DNA of 6,217 nucleotides from JANYJJ01 sp031386065 (lineage in GTDB: Bacteria; Pseudomonadota; Gammaproteobacteria; Burkholderiales; Burkholderiaceae_C). A model generated the notes under the pieces. That model was not told the origin of the DNA, did not search any database, and saw only the letters and a list, made by a program, of their open reading frames with translations. The stretch's first letter is position 1. Each line of letters begins with the position of its first letter. The DNA lies in the NCBI GenBank assembly GCA_031386065.1, contig JANNBZ010000005.1:1-6217 (forward strand), read 5' to 3'. Positions 1 to 6,018 of this stretch are shown here, piece after piece. A program made the translations under genes and the position numbers.

Positions 1-114
1 AAGATCGTGCCGCTGTCGGTGGGCAACCTGTGCGCCTCGGCGGCCAACATCCGCGCCACGCTGCAGTTCACGCCCGCCGACAGCGGCGCCAGCACGCCGG
101 CGATCAGGCCGTGA
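1..114 (+). pseudogene. Inverted duplicate fragment of the acyl-CoA synthetase
   Basis: Frame 1 on the plus strand begins KIVPLSVGNLCASAANIR, the same residues found just after the P-loop (176-193) of the minus-strand synthetase. It follows that protein through FTPAD, then leaves it at about position 82 and reads antisense sequence to a TGA at 112-114. It is therefore a fragment of the same gene in opposite orientation, not an independent gene. Only its 3' boundary is visible; it enters from beyond the left edge, so how much of the gene is duplicated cannot be told from here. Confidence 0.7.
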
Positions 115-227
115 ATGTGGAACAGCGGCATGATGTTGAGCCCGATGTCGGCGGGTGTGAACTGCAGCGTGGCGCGGATGTTGGCCGCCGAGGCGCACAG
201 GTTGCCCACCGACAGCGGCACGATCTT
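1..227. repeat. Long inverted repeat (82-bp arms, 63-bp spacer) at the left edge
   Basis: Positions 1-82 are the reverse complement of 146-227 with a single mismatch (72 against 156). The spacer is 83-145. Symmetry stops sharply at 83/145. Position 1 pairs with 227, so the repeat may continue past the left edge. The right arm and spacer are the intact synthetase reading frame; the left arm is the extra copy. Near identity between the arms means the duplication is very recent or artificial. The natural gene carries a 9-base inverted match (GTCGGCGGG against CCCGCCGAC) exactly at the junction, as expected for a strand that folded back and primed on itself. Confidence 0.95.
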
Positions 228-752
228 CGGACGCGAGGTGGTGCCCGAGGTGTGCAGCACCATGCCGATGTCGCCAGCGTCGCTGTAACCGCCGTTAGAT
301 GTTGCGGCAACCCCGGCGGCCTCACGCGCCGCCAGCGTGAAGGCGCCGGCCGGCGCGCCCGCCGGCACGATCAGATCGACCACCCGCACACCCAGCTTCT
401 GCGCCACCGCAATGGCCGGCGAGGTGCTGCCTTGCTCGACGATCAACAACTTCGCGTTCAGGTCGGACAGGTAGAACTCGAACTCGTCGGCGCGGTAGGC
501 CGGGTTCAGCGGCGCGCTGGTGGTGCCTGCCGCGCAAGCCATGTAGCAGGCGGCCATCTCGGGCCCGTTGGCCAGCACGATGGCCACGCGGTCGTTGCGG
601 CCCACCCCCAGCGCATTCAGGCTGGCCAGCGTGGCGTCGACCAGCGCGCGCAGCGCAGCGTGCGACAGCGCGGCCCGCCCCGGTGCGGAAATGGCAGGTG
701 CCGCGTCGGCACCGGCGGCCAACAGGTTCTTCAGCGTGATTTGCATCTGCAT
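1..752 (-). CDS. AMP-forming acyl-CoA synthetase, AAE3/Pcs60-like, N-terminal part only (partial, disrupted)
   Basis: This is the N-terminal ~227 residues of an adenylate-forming acyl-CoA ligase, an enzyme family that joins a carboxylic acid to CoA through an acyl-AMP intermediate. The P-loop HTSGTTSRPK is at residues ~167-176. The serine variant of this loop and the later block MPLFHIHGLIAGVLAPLSAG (208-227) resemble the AAE3/Pcs60 group, which includes oxalyl-CoA synthetases. NPAYRADEFEFYLSDLNAK (83-101) is another typical family block. A full-length enzyme would be about 500 residues, so the adenylation core's C-terminal half and the lid domain are missing. The real reading ends near position 72. 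From there to position 1 the frame stays open but reads the antisense of the gene's own earlier part. The start is taken as ATG at 752; in-frame ATGs at 746 and 797 are possible, and none has a strong Shine-Dalgarno. Family assignment is firm; substrate (oxalate or another acid) is inference. Confidence 0.85.
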   Translation of the reverse strand, partial: MQMQITLKNLLAAGADAAPAISAPGRAALSHAALRALVDATLASLNALGVGRNDRVAIVLANGPEMAACYMACAAGTTSAPLNPAYRADEFEFYLSDLNAKLLIVEQGSTSPAIAVAQKLGVRVVDLIVPAGAPAGAFTLAAREAAGVAATSNGGYSDAGDIGMVLHTSGTTSRPKIVPLSVGNLCASAANIRATLQFTPADIGLNIMPLFHIHGLIAGVLAPLSAGVNCSVARMLAAEAHRLPTDSGTI

Positions 753-1104
753 CCCCGGGTACTTCAACGGGAGGCGCTGCAAAACAGCGGGCTCCATCAC
801 AGGACGGGCAGGTGCGTACTTTCGCAGTGCGTTGGCTGCCCGCCGAAGCGGCCCAGCAAGCGCTGTTCCGACGACCGCCGATTTATACCGCAGGCAGTGC
901 CGGGTCGGCGGCAGTGAATAGCCTGATGCGGGGAATCGAATGGCCCTCGGCGGGCAGGTTCAGCTCACAAGGAAATGTGGCTCTGCCACTTTCCGGCATC
1001 CCCTCGGGGGACTGAGCGCGCGCACGAAGGCCCGAAAGGGGCTTTGTGGCTGGCGAAGGCCGTCCGGCTTGCAAGCCGGATGGCGGACGACGTACGTCGT
1101 CGGC
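753..1104. other. 352-bp intergenic region between synthetase and DUF3016 genes
   Basis: No convincing gene is seen here on either strand. The left part (753-970) should hold the promoter of the minus-strand synthetase. One A/T-rich stretch reading TATAAA on the minus strand (887-882) is the best -10 candidate, but no good -35 lies 16-18 bases upstream of it and it would imply a leader over 100 nt, so it is weak. The right part (971-1104) is dense in inverted repeats, listed separately. No clear U-tract follows any of them, so none is a classic Rho-independent terminator. Confidence 0.6.
971..994. repeat. Hairpin, 10-bp stem with 3-nt loop
   Basis: GGAAA-t-GTGGC, loop TCT, GCCAC-TTTCC forms a 10-bp stem with one bulged T. 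A shorter imperfect hairpin follows at 1027-1044, with a GAAA loop and one G-G mismatch. The strand of action is unclear because the element is nearly symmetrical. It could stabilise the 3' end of the DUF3016 transcript or be part of a REP-like intergenic repeat. Confidence 0.6.
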
Positions 1105-1105
1105 C
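1059..1105. repeat. Two adjacent palindromes immediately after the DUF3016 stop
   Basis: The first is a perfect 18-bp palindrome (1063-1080, TCCGGCTTGCAAGCCGGA). It extends to 26 bp (1059-1084) with one G-T pair. The second is a perfect 16-bp palindrome (1086-1101, GACGACGTACGTCGTC). It extends to 24 bp (1082-1105) with one G-G mismatch. The two share the GGC at 1082-1084. The second reaches the TAG stop of the DUF3016 gene (1107-1105), so the pair sits in its 3' UTR. Transcribed on the minus strand they would fold into back-to-back hairpins, but no T-run follows. A REP/BIME-type repeat, a 3' stabiliser or a dyad protein-binding site are all possible. Confidence 0.75.
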
Positions 1106-1614
1106 TAGGGGCGCCCACCAGCGGGCGCGCGCCGCTCAACCAAACGGGCCTTGAACCAGACGTCGAGCATGTGCTCTTCGTAGTGCAAGGGGCGCGAGGC
1201 ACGTTGGGCGGTGAAGCCGTGGCTGTAGTCCAGATCGGCCACCGATTCTTCGCCGCTCAAGCCGGGCTGGCCGCCGCCTTGCAGCGTGTAGCGCAGGTTG
1301 ATGCGCGGCCAGTCGGCACCGCCCCTGACGACGCGCAGGTCGTGGCCGGCGCGCCCCGAGGGCCGCATCGAACCGGCCAGGTCGACATCGAGCACCACGA
1401 CCTTCAGCGTCTGGTCGGCCGACAGGTAGCGCGCGCCCAGCGACTGCAGGTGTTCGGTCAGCGCGCGCAGGTTGGCTTCGCGTTCCCAGACCGTGCTGCC
1501 GGCATCCGAGAAGCCGGGCGGATTGACGAACGAGACCTCGACCGGTGTTGCCGCAGCAGTCGCGGCGGTTGTGGCAAGGCTCACAAGAATCAGTGCAGGT
1601 TTGAAGAATCGCAT
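1105..1614 (-). CDS. DUF3016-type secreted protein of unknown function
   Basis: Encodes 169 residues. The N-terminus (MRFFKPALILVSLATTAATA) is a typical Sec signal peptide: a basic start, a hydrophobic core and an Ala-rich cleavage region at about residue 20-23. The mature protein should therefore be periplasmic. Conserved-looking blocks are VEVSFVNPPGFSDAG (25-39), LKVVVLDVDLAG (70-81), DWPRINLRYTL (101-111) and a C-terminal LDVWFKARL (150-158). This order matches my recollection of the DUF3016 family of proteobacterial proteins, which has no known biochemical function. ATG 1614 is chosen because a GGAG lies 6 nt upstream and the signal peptide starts there. A longer frame to 1860 would run into the upstream MATE gene. 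The gene follows the MATE gene on the same strand after 146 bp, so co-transcription is possible but not shown. Confidence 0.85.
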   Translation of the reverse strand: MRFFKPALILVSLATTAATAAATPVEVSFVNPPGFSDAGSTVWEREANLRALTEHLQSLGARYLSADQTLKVVVLDVDLAGSMRPSGRAGHDLRVVRGGADWPRINLRYTLQGGGQPGLSGEESVADLDYSHGFTAQRASRPLHYEEHMLDVWFKARLVERRAPAGGRP

Positions 1615-1620
1615 GGTGAT

Positions 1621-1625
1621 CTCCG
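1621..1625 (-). promoter_or_regulatory. Ribosome binding site of the DUF3016 gene
   Basis: CGGAG on the minus strand, with GGAG six bases before ATG 1614. It is the clearest Shine-Dalgarno in the window and decides this start over the longer in-frame alternatives. Confidence 0.7.
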
Positions 1626-1760
1626 GGTGGGTGGTGCGGGCACGAGCGCCGGCGCCTGCTTTCGCGGTTCGCCGCAGCCGTATGACCCGGCGCGGGCCTG
1701 TGAATTCCCTGTTCAACGAACTGGAGTGTGTGCCTTTCGGGCCGCCGCTGGTTGCCCCAG

Positions 1761-3116
1761 TCAGCTTCGCTGGCGTGCCACGCGGCGGCGCGTGGCTCGC
1801 GCTGCCGGCAGCCAGCCCAGCGCGAACCAGCGCGTGGCCATGGTCAGGCCGCGCAGCCATTCATCGGCCGCGTAGGCGATCCACACACCGACCAACCCGA
1901 GGCCGAAGTGAACGCCGAGCAGCCACGAGCCGCCGGCCATCACGAACAACATCGACAGCGCACCCGCCGCAACCGGAAAACGGGCGTCGCCGGCAGCGCG
2001 CAGCGCGTTGATGATCACCACGTTGCAGGTGCGGCCGGGCTCCAGCAGCACCGTGATCCACAGCAGCGTGGTGGCGCTGGCGATGATCTGCGGGTCGCGC
2101 GTGAACAGGCGCAAGGTCCAGGGCGCGGTGGCGGCTGCGACGACGGCGATAACCGTGCTCACTGCCAGGCCCCACAGCATGCTCTTGCGCACGGTGCGCA
2201 TGGCCTGGTGCAGGTGGCCGGCGCCCACTTGGTGGCCGACCAGGATCTCGCCGGCAAAGCCCAGCGCCAGCGTGAACAGCACGACCATGTTCATCAACTG
2301 CATCGCATAGCTGTGGGTCGCGATTTGCGCCGTGCCCTGGCTCGCCACCACCGTCACCGAAACCAGCATCGCGAGCCGGTAGGCGATGTTCTCGGCCGCG
2401 CCGGGCAGGCCGATGTGCAGCACCGGCGCCAGCGGACGGCGGCGCAGCACCCACGCGTCGCGCAGCGCAGGCACCAGTTGCAGTTGCCAGCGCCACAGCA
2501 GCAGGTGGACCGCCAGGCCGAAGGCGCGGCTGATCGCCATCGCCAACGCGAAGCCGACCAGGCCCAGCGGCGGCAGCGGACCCGCGCCCTGCATCAGCGG
2601 CACGCACAGCAGCAGGTGAACGGTGTGCATGGCCAGCACGTTGAGCATCGCGTCGCGGGTGCGGAAATAGGCGCGCACCACGGCCGCCATGCTGGCGTTG
2701 AAGGCGTCGAGCACCAGCGCGAAGGCCAGCATCTGCAAATACGGCCGGCCTTCGGCCAACACGTCGGCCGGCGCATTCAGCAGCGTCAGCATCGGGCCGG
2801 CGCCGAGCAGCACCACCGCGCCCGCGCCCAGGCCCATCCACAGGCTGGCGCCGAGCGAGGCCAGGGCCGTCTGGCGCGCGCCGTCGCCGTTGCCCGCGCC
2901 CAGGTTCTGCGTGATGACCACGCCGACGCCCATGCTGATGATGCGGAACAGCAGGAAGAACGTGCCCTGCCACTGGTTGGCCAGCGCGAACGCGGCCGCC
3001 GAGGTGTCGGACTGGCGCGCCGCCAGCCACAGGCCGAGCAGGCCGACGCCGAAGCCCAGCAGCAGTTCGGCCATCAGTGGCCAGGTCAGGCTGACCAGCC
3101 TGGGCGCTTTGCGCAT
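1761..3116 (-). CDS. MATE family efflux transporter
   Basis: A 451-residue inner-membrane protein rich in hydrophobic helices, matching the usual 12-helix, ~450-residue MATE exporter. These proteins expel cationic drugs or metabolites in exchange for Na+ or H+. Two homologous MatE halves are visible. The first covers about residues 10-210 and includes LFRIISMGVGVVITQNLGAG (56-75) and VVRAYFRTRDAMLNV (146-160). The second covers about 230-435 and includes HIGLPGAAENIAYRLAMLVS (234-253), GEILVGHQVGAGH (289-301) and ALRAAGDARFP (371-381), a hallmark block. ATG 3116 is chosen because homologues begin close to the LTWPLMAELLLG segment; a GTG at 3212 would add 32 non-hydrophobic residues. No strong Shine-Dalgarno is seen. 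The gene is divergent from the GST gene. The substrate cannot be inferred. Confidence 0.92.
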   Translation of the reverse strand: MRKAPRLVSLTWPLMAELLLGFGVGLLGLWLAARQSDTSAAAFALANQWQGTFFLLFRIISMGVGVVITQNLGAGNGDGARQTALASLGASLWMGLGAGAVVLLGAGPMLTLLNAPADVLAEGRPYLQMLAFALVLDAFNASMAAVVRAYFRTRDAMLNVLAMHTVHLLLCVPLMQGAGPLPPLGLVGFALAMAISRAFGLAVHLLLWRWQLQLVPALRDAWVLRRRPLAPVLHIGLPGAAENIAYRLAMLVSVTVVASQGTAQIATHSYAMQLMNMVVLFTLALGFAGEILVGHQVGAGHLHQAMRTVRKSMLWGLAVSTVIAVVAAATAPWTLRLFTRDPQIIASATTLLWITVLLEPGRTCNVVIINALRAAGDARFPVAAGALSMLFVMAGGSWLLGVHFGLGLVGVWIAYAADEWLRGLTMATRWFALGWLPAARATRRRVARQRS

Positions 3117-3229
3117 CAGCAGAGGGTGGCCCGCCAGAAAACAGCGCGGCGCGGGTTCGTTTTCATCGAGGGCGGATTGTGCGGGCTGCGGGCAGAATCG
3201 AAGCCCCGCCACTGAGACGAAAGCCCTCG
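3117..3229. promoter_or_regulatory. Divergent promoter region between MATE and GST genes
   Basis: This 113-bp gap separates two outward-facing start codons, so it must hold or overlap promoters for both unless transcription enters from elsewhere. I see no clear -35/-10 pair on either strand and no strong operator dyad. The assignment rests on gene orientation only. Confidence 0.4.
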
Positions 3230-3859
3230 ATGATCACCGTTCATCACCTCAACGATTCGCGCTCGCAGCGCGTGCTGTGGCTGCTGGAAGAACTGGCCGT
3301 GCCGTACGAGATTCGGCACTACGCGCGCGACGCGACCACCCGCCTCGCGCCGCCCGAGCTGCAAGCGGTGCATCCGCTGGGCAAGTCGCCGGTCATCACC
3401 GACGGCGACACCACGGTGATCGAATCCGGCGCGATCGTCGACTACCTGATCCGCCGCCACGGCGACGGCCGGCTGCAACCCGCCGCACTGAGCGCCGACC
3501 ACGAGGCCTACCTGCAATGGCTGCACTACGCCGAAGGCTCGGCGATGCTGCCGCTGATGCTGAAGCTGTACGTGTCGCGGCTGGGCGAGGCCGGTGCGCC
3601 GCTGGCGCCGCGCATCGCCAGCGAACTGGCGAATCACCTGGGCTATGTCGACCGTGCCTTGCAGGGCCGCGACTGGCTGGTGGGCAACGCGTTCAGCGGC
3701 GCCGACATCCAGATGAGCTTCGTCGGCGAGGCCGCACGCGGCCTGCGCGCCAGCTACCCGGCGATGGACGCCTGGGTGCGCCGCTTCCAGCAGCGACCGG
3801 CCTACCAGCGCGCGCTGGAGCGCGGCGGGCCGTATGCGCTGGCAAGCGCTCAAGCCTGA
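3230..3859 (+). CDS. Glutathione S-transferase, GTT1-like
   Basis: A 209-residue cytosolic glutathione S-transferase. The N-terminal thioredoxin-like domain (about 1-80) has the motif SRSQRVLWLLEEL (10-22), whose serines are the likely glutathione-activating position. It also has PLGKSPVI (49-56) with the cis-proline P54, and ES (65-66), which binds the gamma-glutamyl group. The all-helical C-terminal domain (about 88-200) has LQWLHYAEGSAM (95-106), characteristic of the GTT1 subgroup, and the SGAD N-capping motif (156-159). Enzymes of this kind conjugate glutathione to electrophiles or reduce peroxides; the actual substrate is unknown. ATG 3230 gives the standard start of the first beta strand (MITVHH), whereas an upstream in-frame start at 3179 would add an unrelated basic leader. 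The 3' end overlaps the convergent glgX by 10 bp. Length is normal and key residues are intact. Confidence 0.93.
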   Translation: MITVHHLNDSRSQRVLWLLEELAVPYEIRHYARDATTRLAPPELQAVHPLGKSPVITDGDTTVIESGAIVDYLIRRHGDGRLQPAALSADHEAYLQWLHYAEGSAMLPLMLKLYVSRLGEAGAPLAPRIASELANHLGYVDRALQGRDWLVGNAFSGADIQMSFVGEAARGLRASYPAMDAWVRRFQQRPAYQRALERGGPYALASAQA

Positions 3860-5967
3860 CCCGCGCGGCTCGGCAGCTCGGCCTCGCGCAGCACCACCAG
3901 CGCCCGCGCCGGCACCACCAGCGTGTGCTGCGCGGCAGCCAGCGGGCCCGGCGGCAGTTCACCCGCGCTGTCGAGTGCCAACGCCCAGCGGCCCGGCGGC
4001 AACACGAACGTCTGACCCTGCGGCTGCGGATTGAAGGCCAGCAACAGCCGGTGCGCCGCCGCGTCGCCGGGCGATGCGTCGATGCGGCAGGCGAACGCGT
4101 GCTGGCCGGCGTCGTGCCAGTCGTGCACCTGCATCTCGTGGCCCGACGGCGCCAGCCAGGTCAGGCTGCGCTCGCCCGGCGCGCACGGCGTAGGCTGAAA
4201 CCAGCGGTCGTGGTGCAAGGCCGGCTCGTCGCGCCGCAATGCGAGCACGCGTTGCGCGAAGGCCAGCAGCTCGGCGTCGGCGTGCTGCCAGTCGACCCAG
4301 CCGCTGGGGTTGTCCTGGCAGTAGGCATTGTTGTTGCCCTGCTGGCCGTTGCCGATCTCGTCGCCGGCGTTGAGCAGCGGCGTGCCCTGCGCCAGCAGCA
4401 ACGTGGCCAGCAGGGCCCGCCGCACGCGGTCGCGCGTGCGCAGGATGTCGGCGTCGTCGGTCGGCCCTTCGACGCCGAAGTTGGCGGCGATCTCGTCGCT
4501 GCGGCCATCGCGGTTGTCCTCGCCGTTGGCCAGGTTGTGCTTGTGCTGGAAGCTCACCAGGTCGGCCAGCGTGAAGCCGTCGTGCACCGACACGAAGTTG
4601 ACACTGCTGAGCGGCCCGCGCTGCGCGTGGTGGAACAGGTCGCTGCTGGCGGTGAAGCGGCGCGCGAACTCGCCGCGCCCAACGCCGCAGCTCAGCCAGT
4701 AGCGGCGCACGCTGTCGCGGAACTTGTCGTTCCACTCCAGCCAGCGGCCGGGGAAGCGGCCCAGCTGGTAGCCATCGGGGCCGGCGTCCCAGGGCTCGGC
4801 GATCAATAGCGCGCGCGCCAGAATCGGGTCTTGCGCCAGCGCGCTGAAGAAGGCCGCGTGCGGGTCGAAGCCGTGGCGCGTGCGGCCAAGCACAGGCGCC
4901 AGGTCGAAGCGGAAGCCGTCGACACCCATCTCGAACACCCAGTAGCGCAGCGAGTCGAGCACGAACTGCGTGACGCGCGGATGCGCCACGTTGAGCGTGT
5001 TGCCGCAGCCGCTGAAGTTCTCGCAGCGGCTGCGGTCGTCGGGCGCCAACCGATACCAGCTGGCATGGTCGAGGCCGCGCATCGACAGCGTGGGGCCTTG
5101 TTCGTTGCCCTCGGGGCTGTGGTTGTAGACCACGTCGAGCACCACTTCCAGGCCGTGCTGGTGCAGCACATTCACCATCTCGCGGAACTCGGCCGCCACC
5201 GCGCTGGGGTCGCTCTTGTCGGCGGCTGCGTAGCGCGGGTCGACACCGAAGAAGCCCAGCGTGTTGTAGCCCCAGTGGTTGACCGCACCGCGCTCGGCGA
5301 GGCCCGGCTCGTCGAGGTGGTATTGCACCGGCAGCAGCTCCAGCGTGGTGACGCCGAGCGACTTGAAATGTGCAATCGACGCGGCGTGCGCCAGGCCGGC
5401 GTAGGTGCCGCGCAGCGCCGGCGGCAGACCGGGCAGGCCCATGCCGAAGCCCTTCACGTGCATCTCGTACAGCACGCGGTCGCGCGCCGCGATGCGCGGT
5501 GCGTTGTGCCAGCCGGGCGCTGCCTGCGGCGGTTCGGCCACGCGAGCCTTCAGCGCCTGCAGCGCGTTGTCGCGTGCGTCGAACGACCGGTGGCCGTTCG
5601 GATGGCCCAGCTCGTAACCGTGGTGCTCGGCACGCCAGCGGAAATGGCCGACGATCTCGCGCGCCCACGGGTCGAGCAGCAGCTTGTGCGGGTTGAAGCG
5701 GTGGCCGTGGCCCGGCTCGTGCGGCCCGTGGGCGCGCAGGCCGTAGACCAGCCCCGGCCCCACGCCCCGCAGGAAGCCGTGGAACACGCCGTCGTGCGGC
5801 CCGTGCAGCCGCAAGCGTTTGAGCTCGCGCGCGCCAGAGGTGTCGAACACGCACAGGTCGATGGCTTGTGCGTGGTCGGAAAAGACGGCGAAGTTGACGC
5901 CGCCGTCGCGCGCCAGCGCGCCGAAAGGCTGGTCGAAGCCAGGCTCGATTTTTTCAGGAAGTCGCAT
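3850..5967 (-). CDS. glgX: Glycogen debranching enzyme GlgX (GH13 isoamylase type)
   Basis: A 705-residue cytosolic enzyme that hydrolyses alpha-1,6 branch points left in glycogen after phosphorylase has trimmed the outer chains. An N-terminal CBM48 sandwich (about residues 14-105) precedes the GH13 (alpha/beta)8 barrel (about 160-560) and a C-terminal beta domain. GH13 signatures are visible in order: DVVYNHSPEGNEQGPT (278-293), GVDGFRFDLA with nucleophile D355, LLIAEPWD with acid/base E391, and VSVHDGFTL with the transition-state Asp D463. Length and residues match active GlgX/TreX-type enzymes. Bacterial GlgX prefers very short side chains, which is family knowledge and not visible here. 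ATG 5967 is preferred (MRLPEKIEPG, a normal family N-terminus) although its Shine-Dalgarno is weak. A GTG at 6033 would place the upstream terminator-like hairpin inside the coding sequence. No other glycogen gene is in view. Confidence 0.96.
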   Translation of the reverse strand: MRLPEKIEPGFDQPFGALARDGGVNFAVFSDHAQAIDLCVFDTSGARELKRLRLHGPHDGVFHGFLRGVGPGLVYGLRAHGPHEPGHGHRFNPHKLLLDPWAREIVGHFRWRAEHHGYELGHPNGHRSFDARDNALQALKARVAEPPQAAPGWHNAPRIAARDRVLYEMHVKGFGMGLPGLPPALRGTYAGLAHAASIAHFKSLGVTTLELLPVQYHLDEPGLAERGAVNHWGYNTLGFFGVDPRYAAADKSDPSAVAAEFREMVNVLHQHGLEVVLDVVYNHSPEGNEQGPTLSMRGLDHASWYRLAPDDRSRCENFSGCGNTLNVAHPRVTQFVLDSLRYWVFEMGVDGFRFDLAPVLGRTRHGFDPHAAFFSALAQDPILARALLIAEPWDAGPDGYQLGRFPGRWLEWNDKFRDSVRRYWLSCGVGRGEFARRFTASSDLFHHAQRGPLSSVNFVSVHDGFTLADLVSFQHKHNLANGEDNRDGRSDEIAANFGVEGPTDDADILRTRDRVRRALLATLLLAQGTPLLNAGDEIGNGQQGNNNAYCQDNPSGWVDWQHADAELLAFAQRVLALRRDEPALHHDRWFQPTPCAPGERSLTWLAPSGHEMQVHDWHDAGQHAFACRIDASPGDAAAHRLLLAFNPQPQGQTFVLPPGRWALALDSAGELPPGPLAAAQHTLVVPARALVVLREAELPSRAGQA

Positions 5968-5996
5968 CGGAAGATTGTCTTTCAGCCCAACGAGGA

Positions 5997-6018
5997 AAGC
6001 CGCCCCAAGGGGCGGCTT
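5997..6018 (-). terminator. Terminator-like hairpin upstream of glgX
   Basis: A perfect 10-bp inverted repeat (AAGCCGCCCC / GGGGCGGCTT) with a 2-nt centre, effectively a 4-nt loop after opening the closing pairs. On the minus strand it is followed by TTTCCTCGTT, a short imperfect T-tract, and it is also flanked by A's for use on the plus strand. The most likely role is termination of a minus-strand transcript entering from the right edge. It ends only 29 bp before the glgX ATG, so it may also sit in, or act as an attenuator of, the glgX leader. Confidence 0.7.

Noticed and set aside
882..887. TATAAA on the minus strand as the synthetase promoter -10
   Set aside because: No acceptable -35 lies at the right spacing and the implied leader exceeds 100 nt, so it is kept only as a weak candidate in the intergenic entry.
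3117..3212. Upstream GTG start for the MATE gene at 3212
   Set aside because: It would add 32 polar residues before the first helix and run almost to the GST start, leaving only 17 bp between them. ATG 3116 fits the family better.
1728..3215. Long plus-strand open frame (495 codons) antisense to the MATE gene
   Set aside because: Its product is a Gln/Arg/His/Ala-rich string with no fold-like pattern, as expected when the antisense of a GC-rich gene happens to lack stops. The MATE reading has clear family motifs.
2689..4809. 706-codon plus-strand open frame crossing MATE, GST and glgX
   Set aside because: It is antisense to two recognised genes and out of frame with the GST. The composition is Ala/Arg/Pro-rich without motifs, so it is a GC-driven shadow.
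3959..5854. 631-codon minus-strand frame overlapping glgX, and the 407-codon plus-strand frame at 4831-6054
   Set aside because: Both are alternative-frame shadows of glgX, whose own frame carries all GH13 catalytic blocks.
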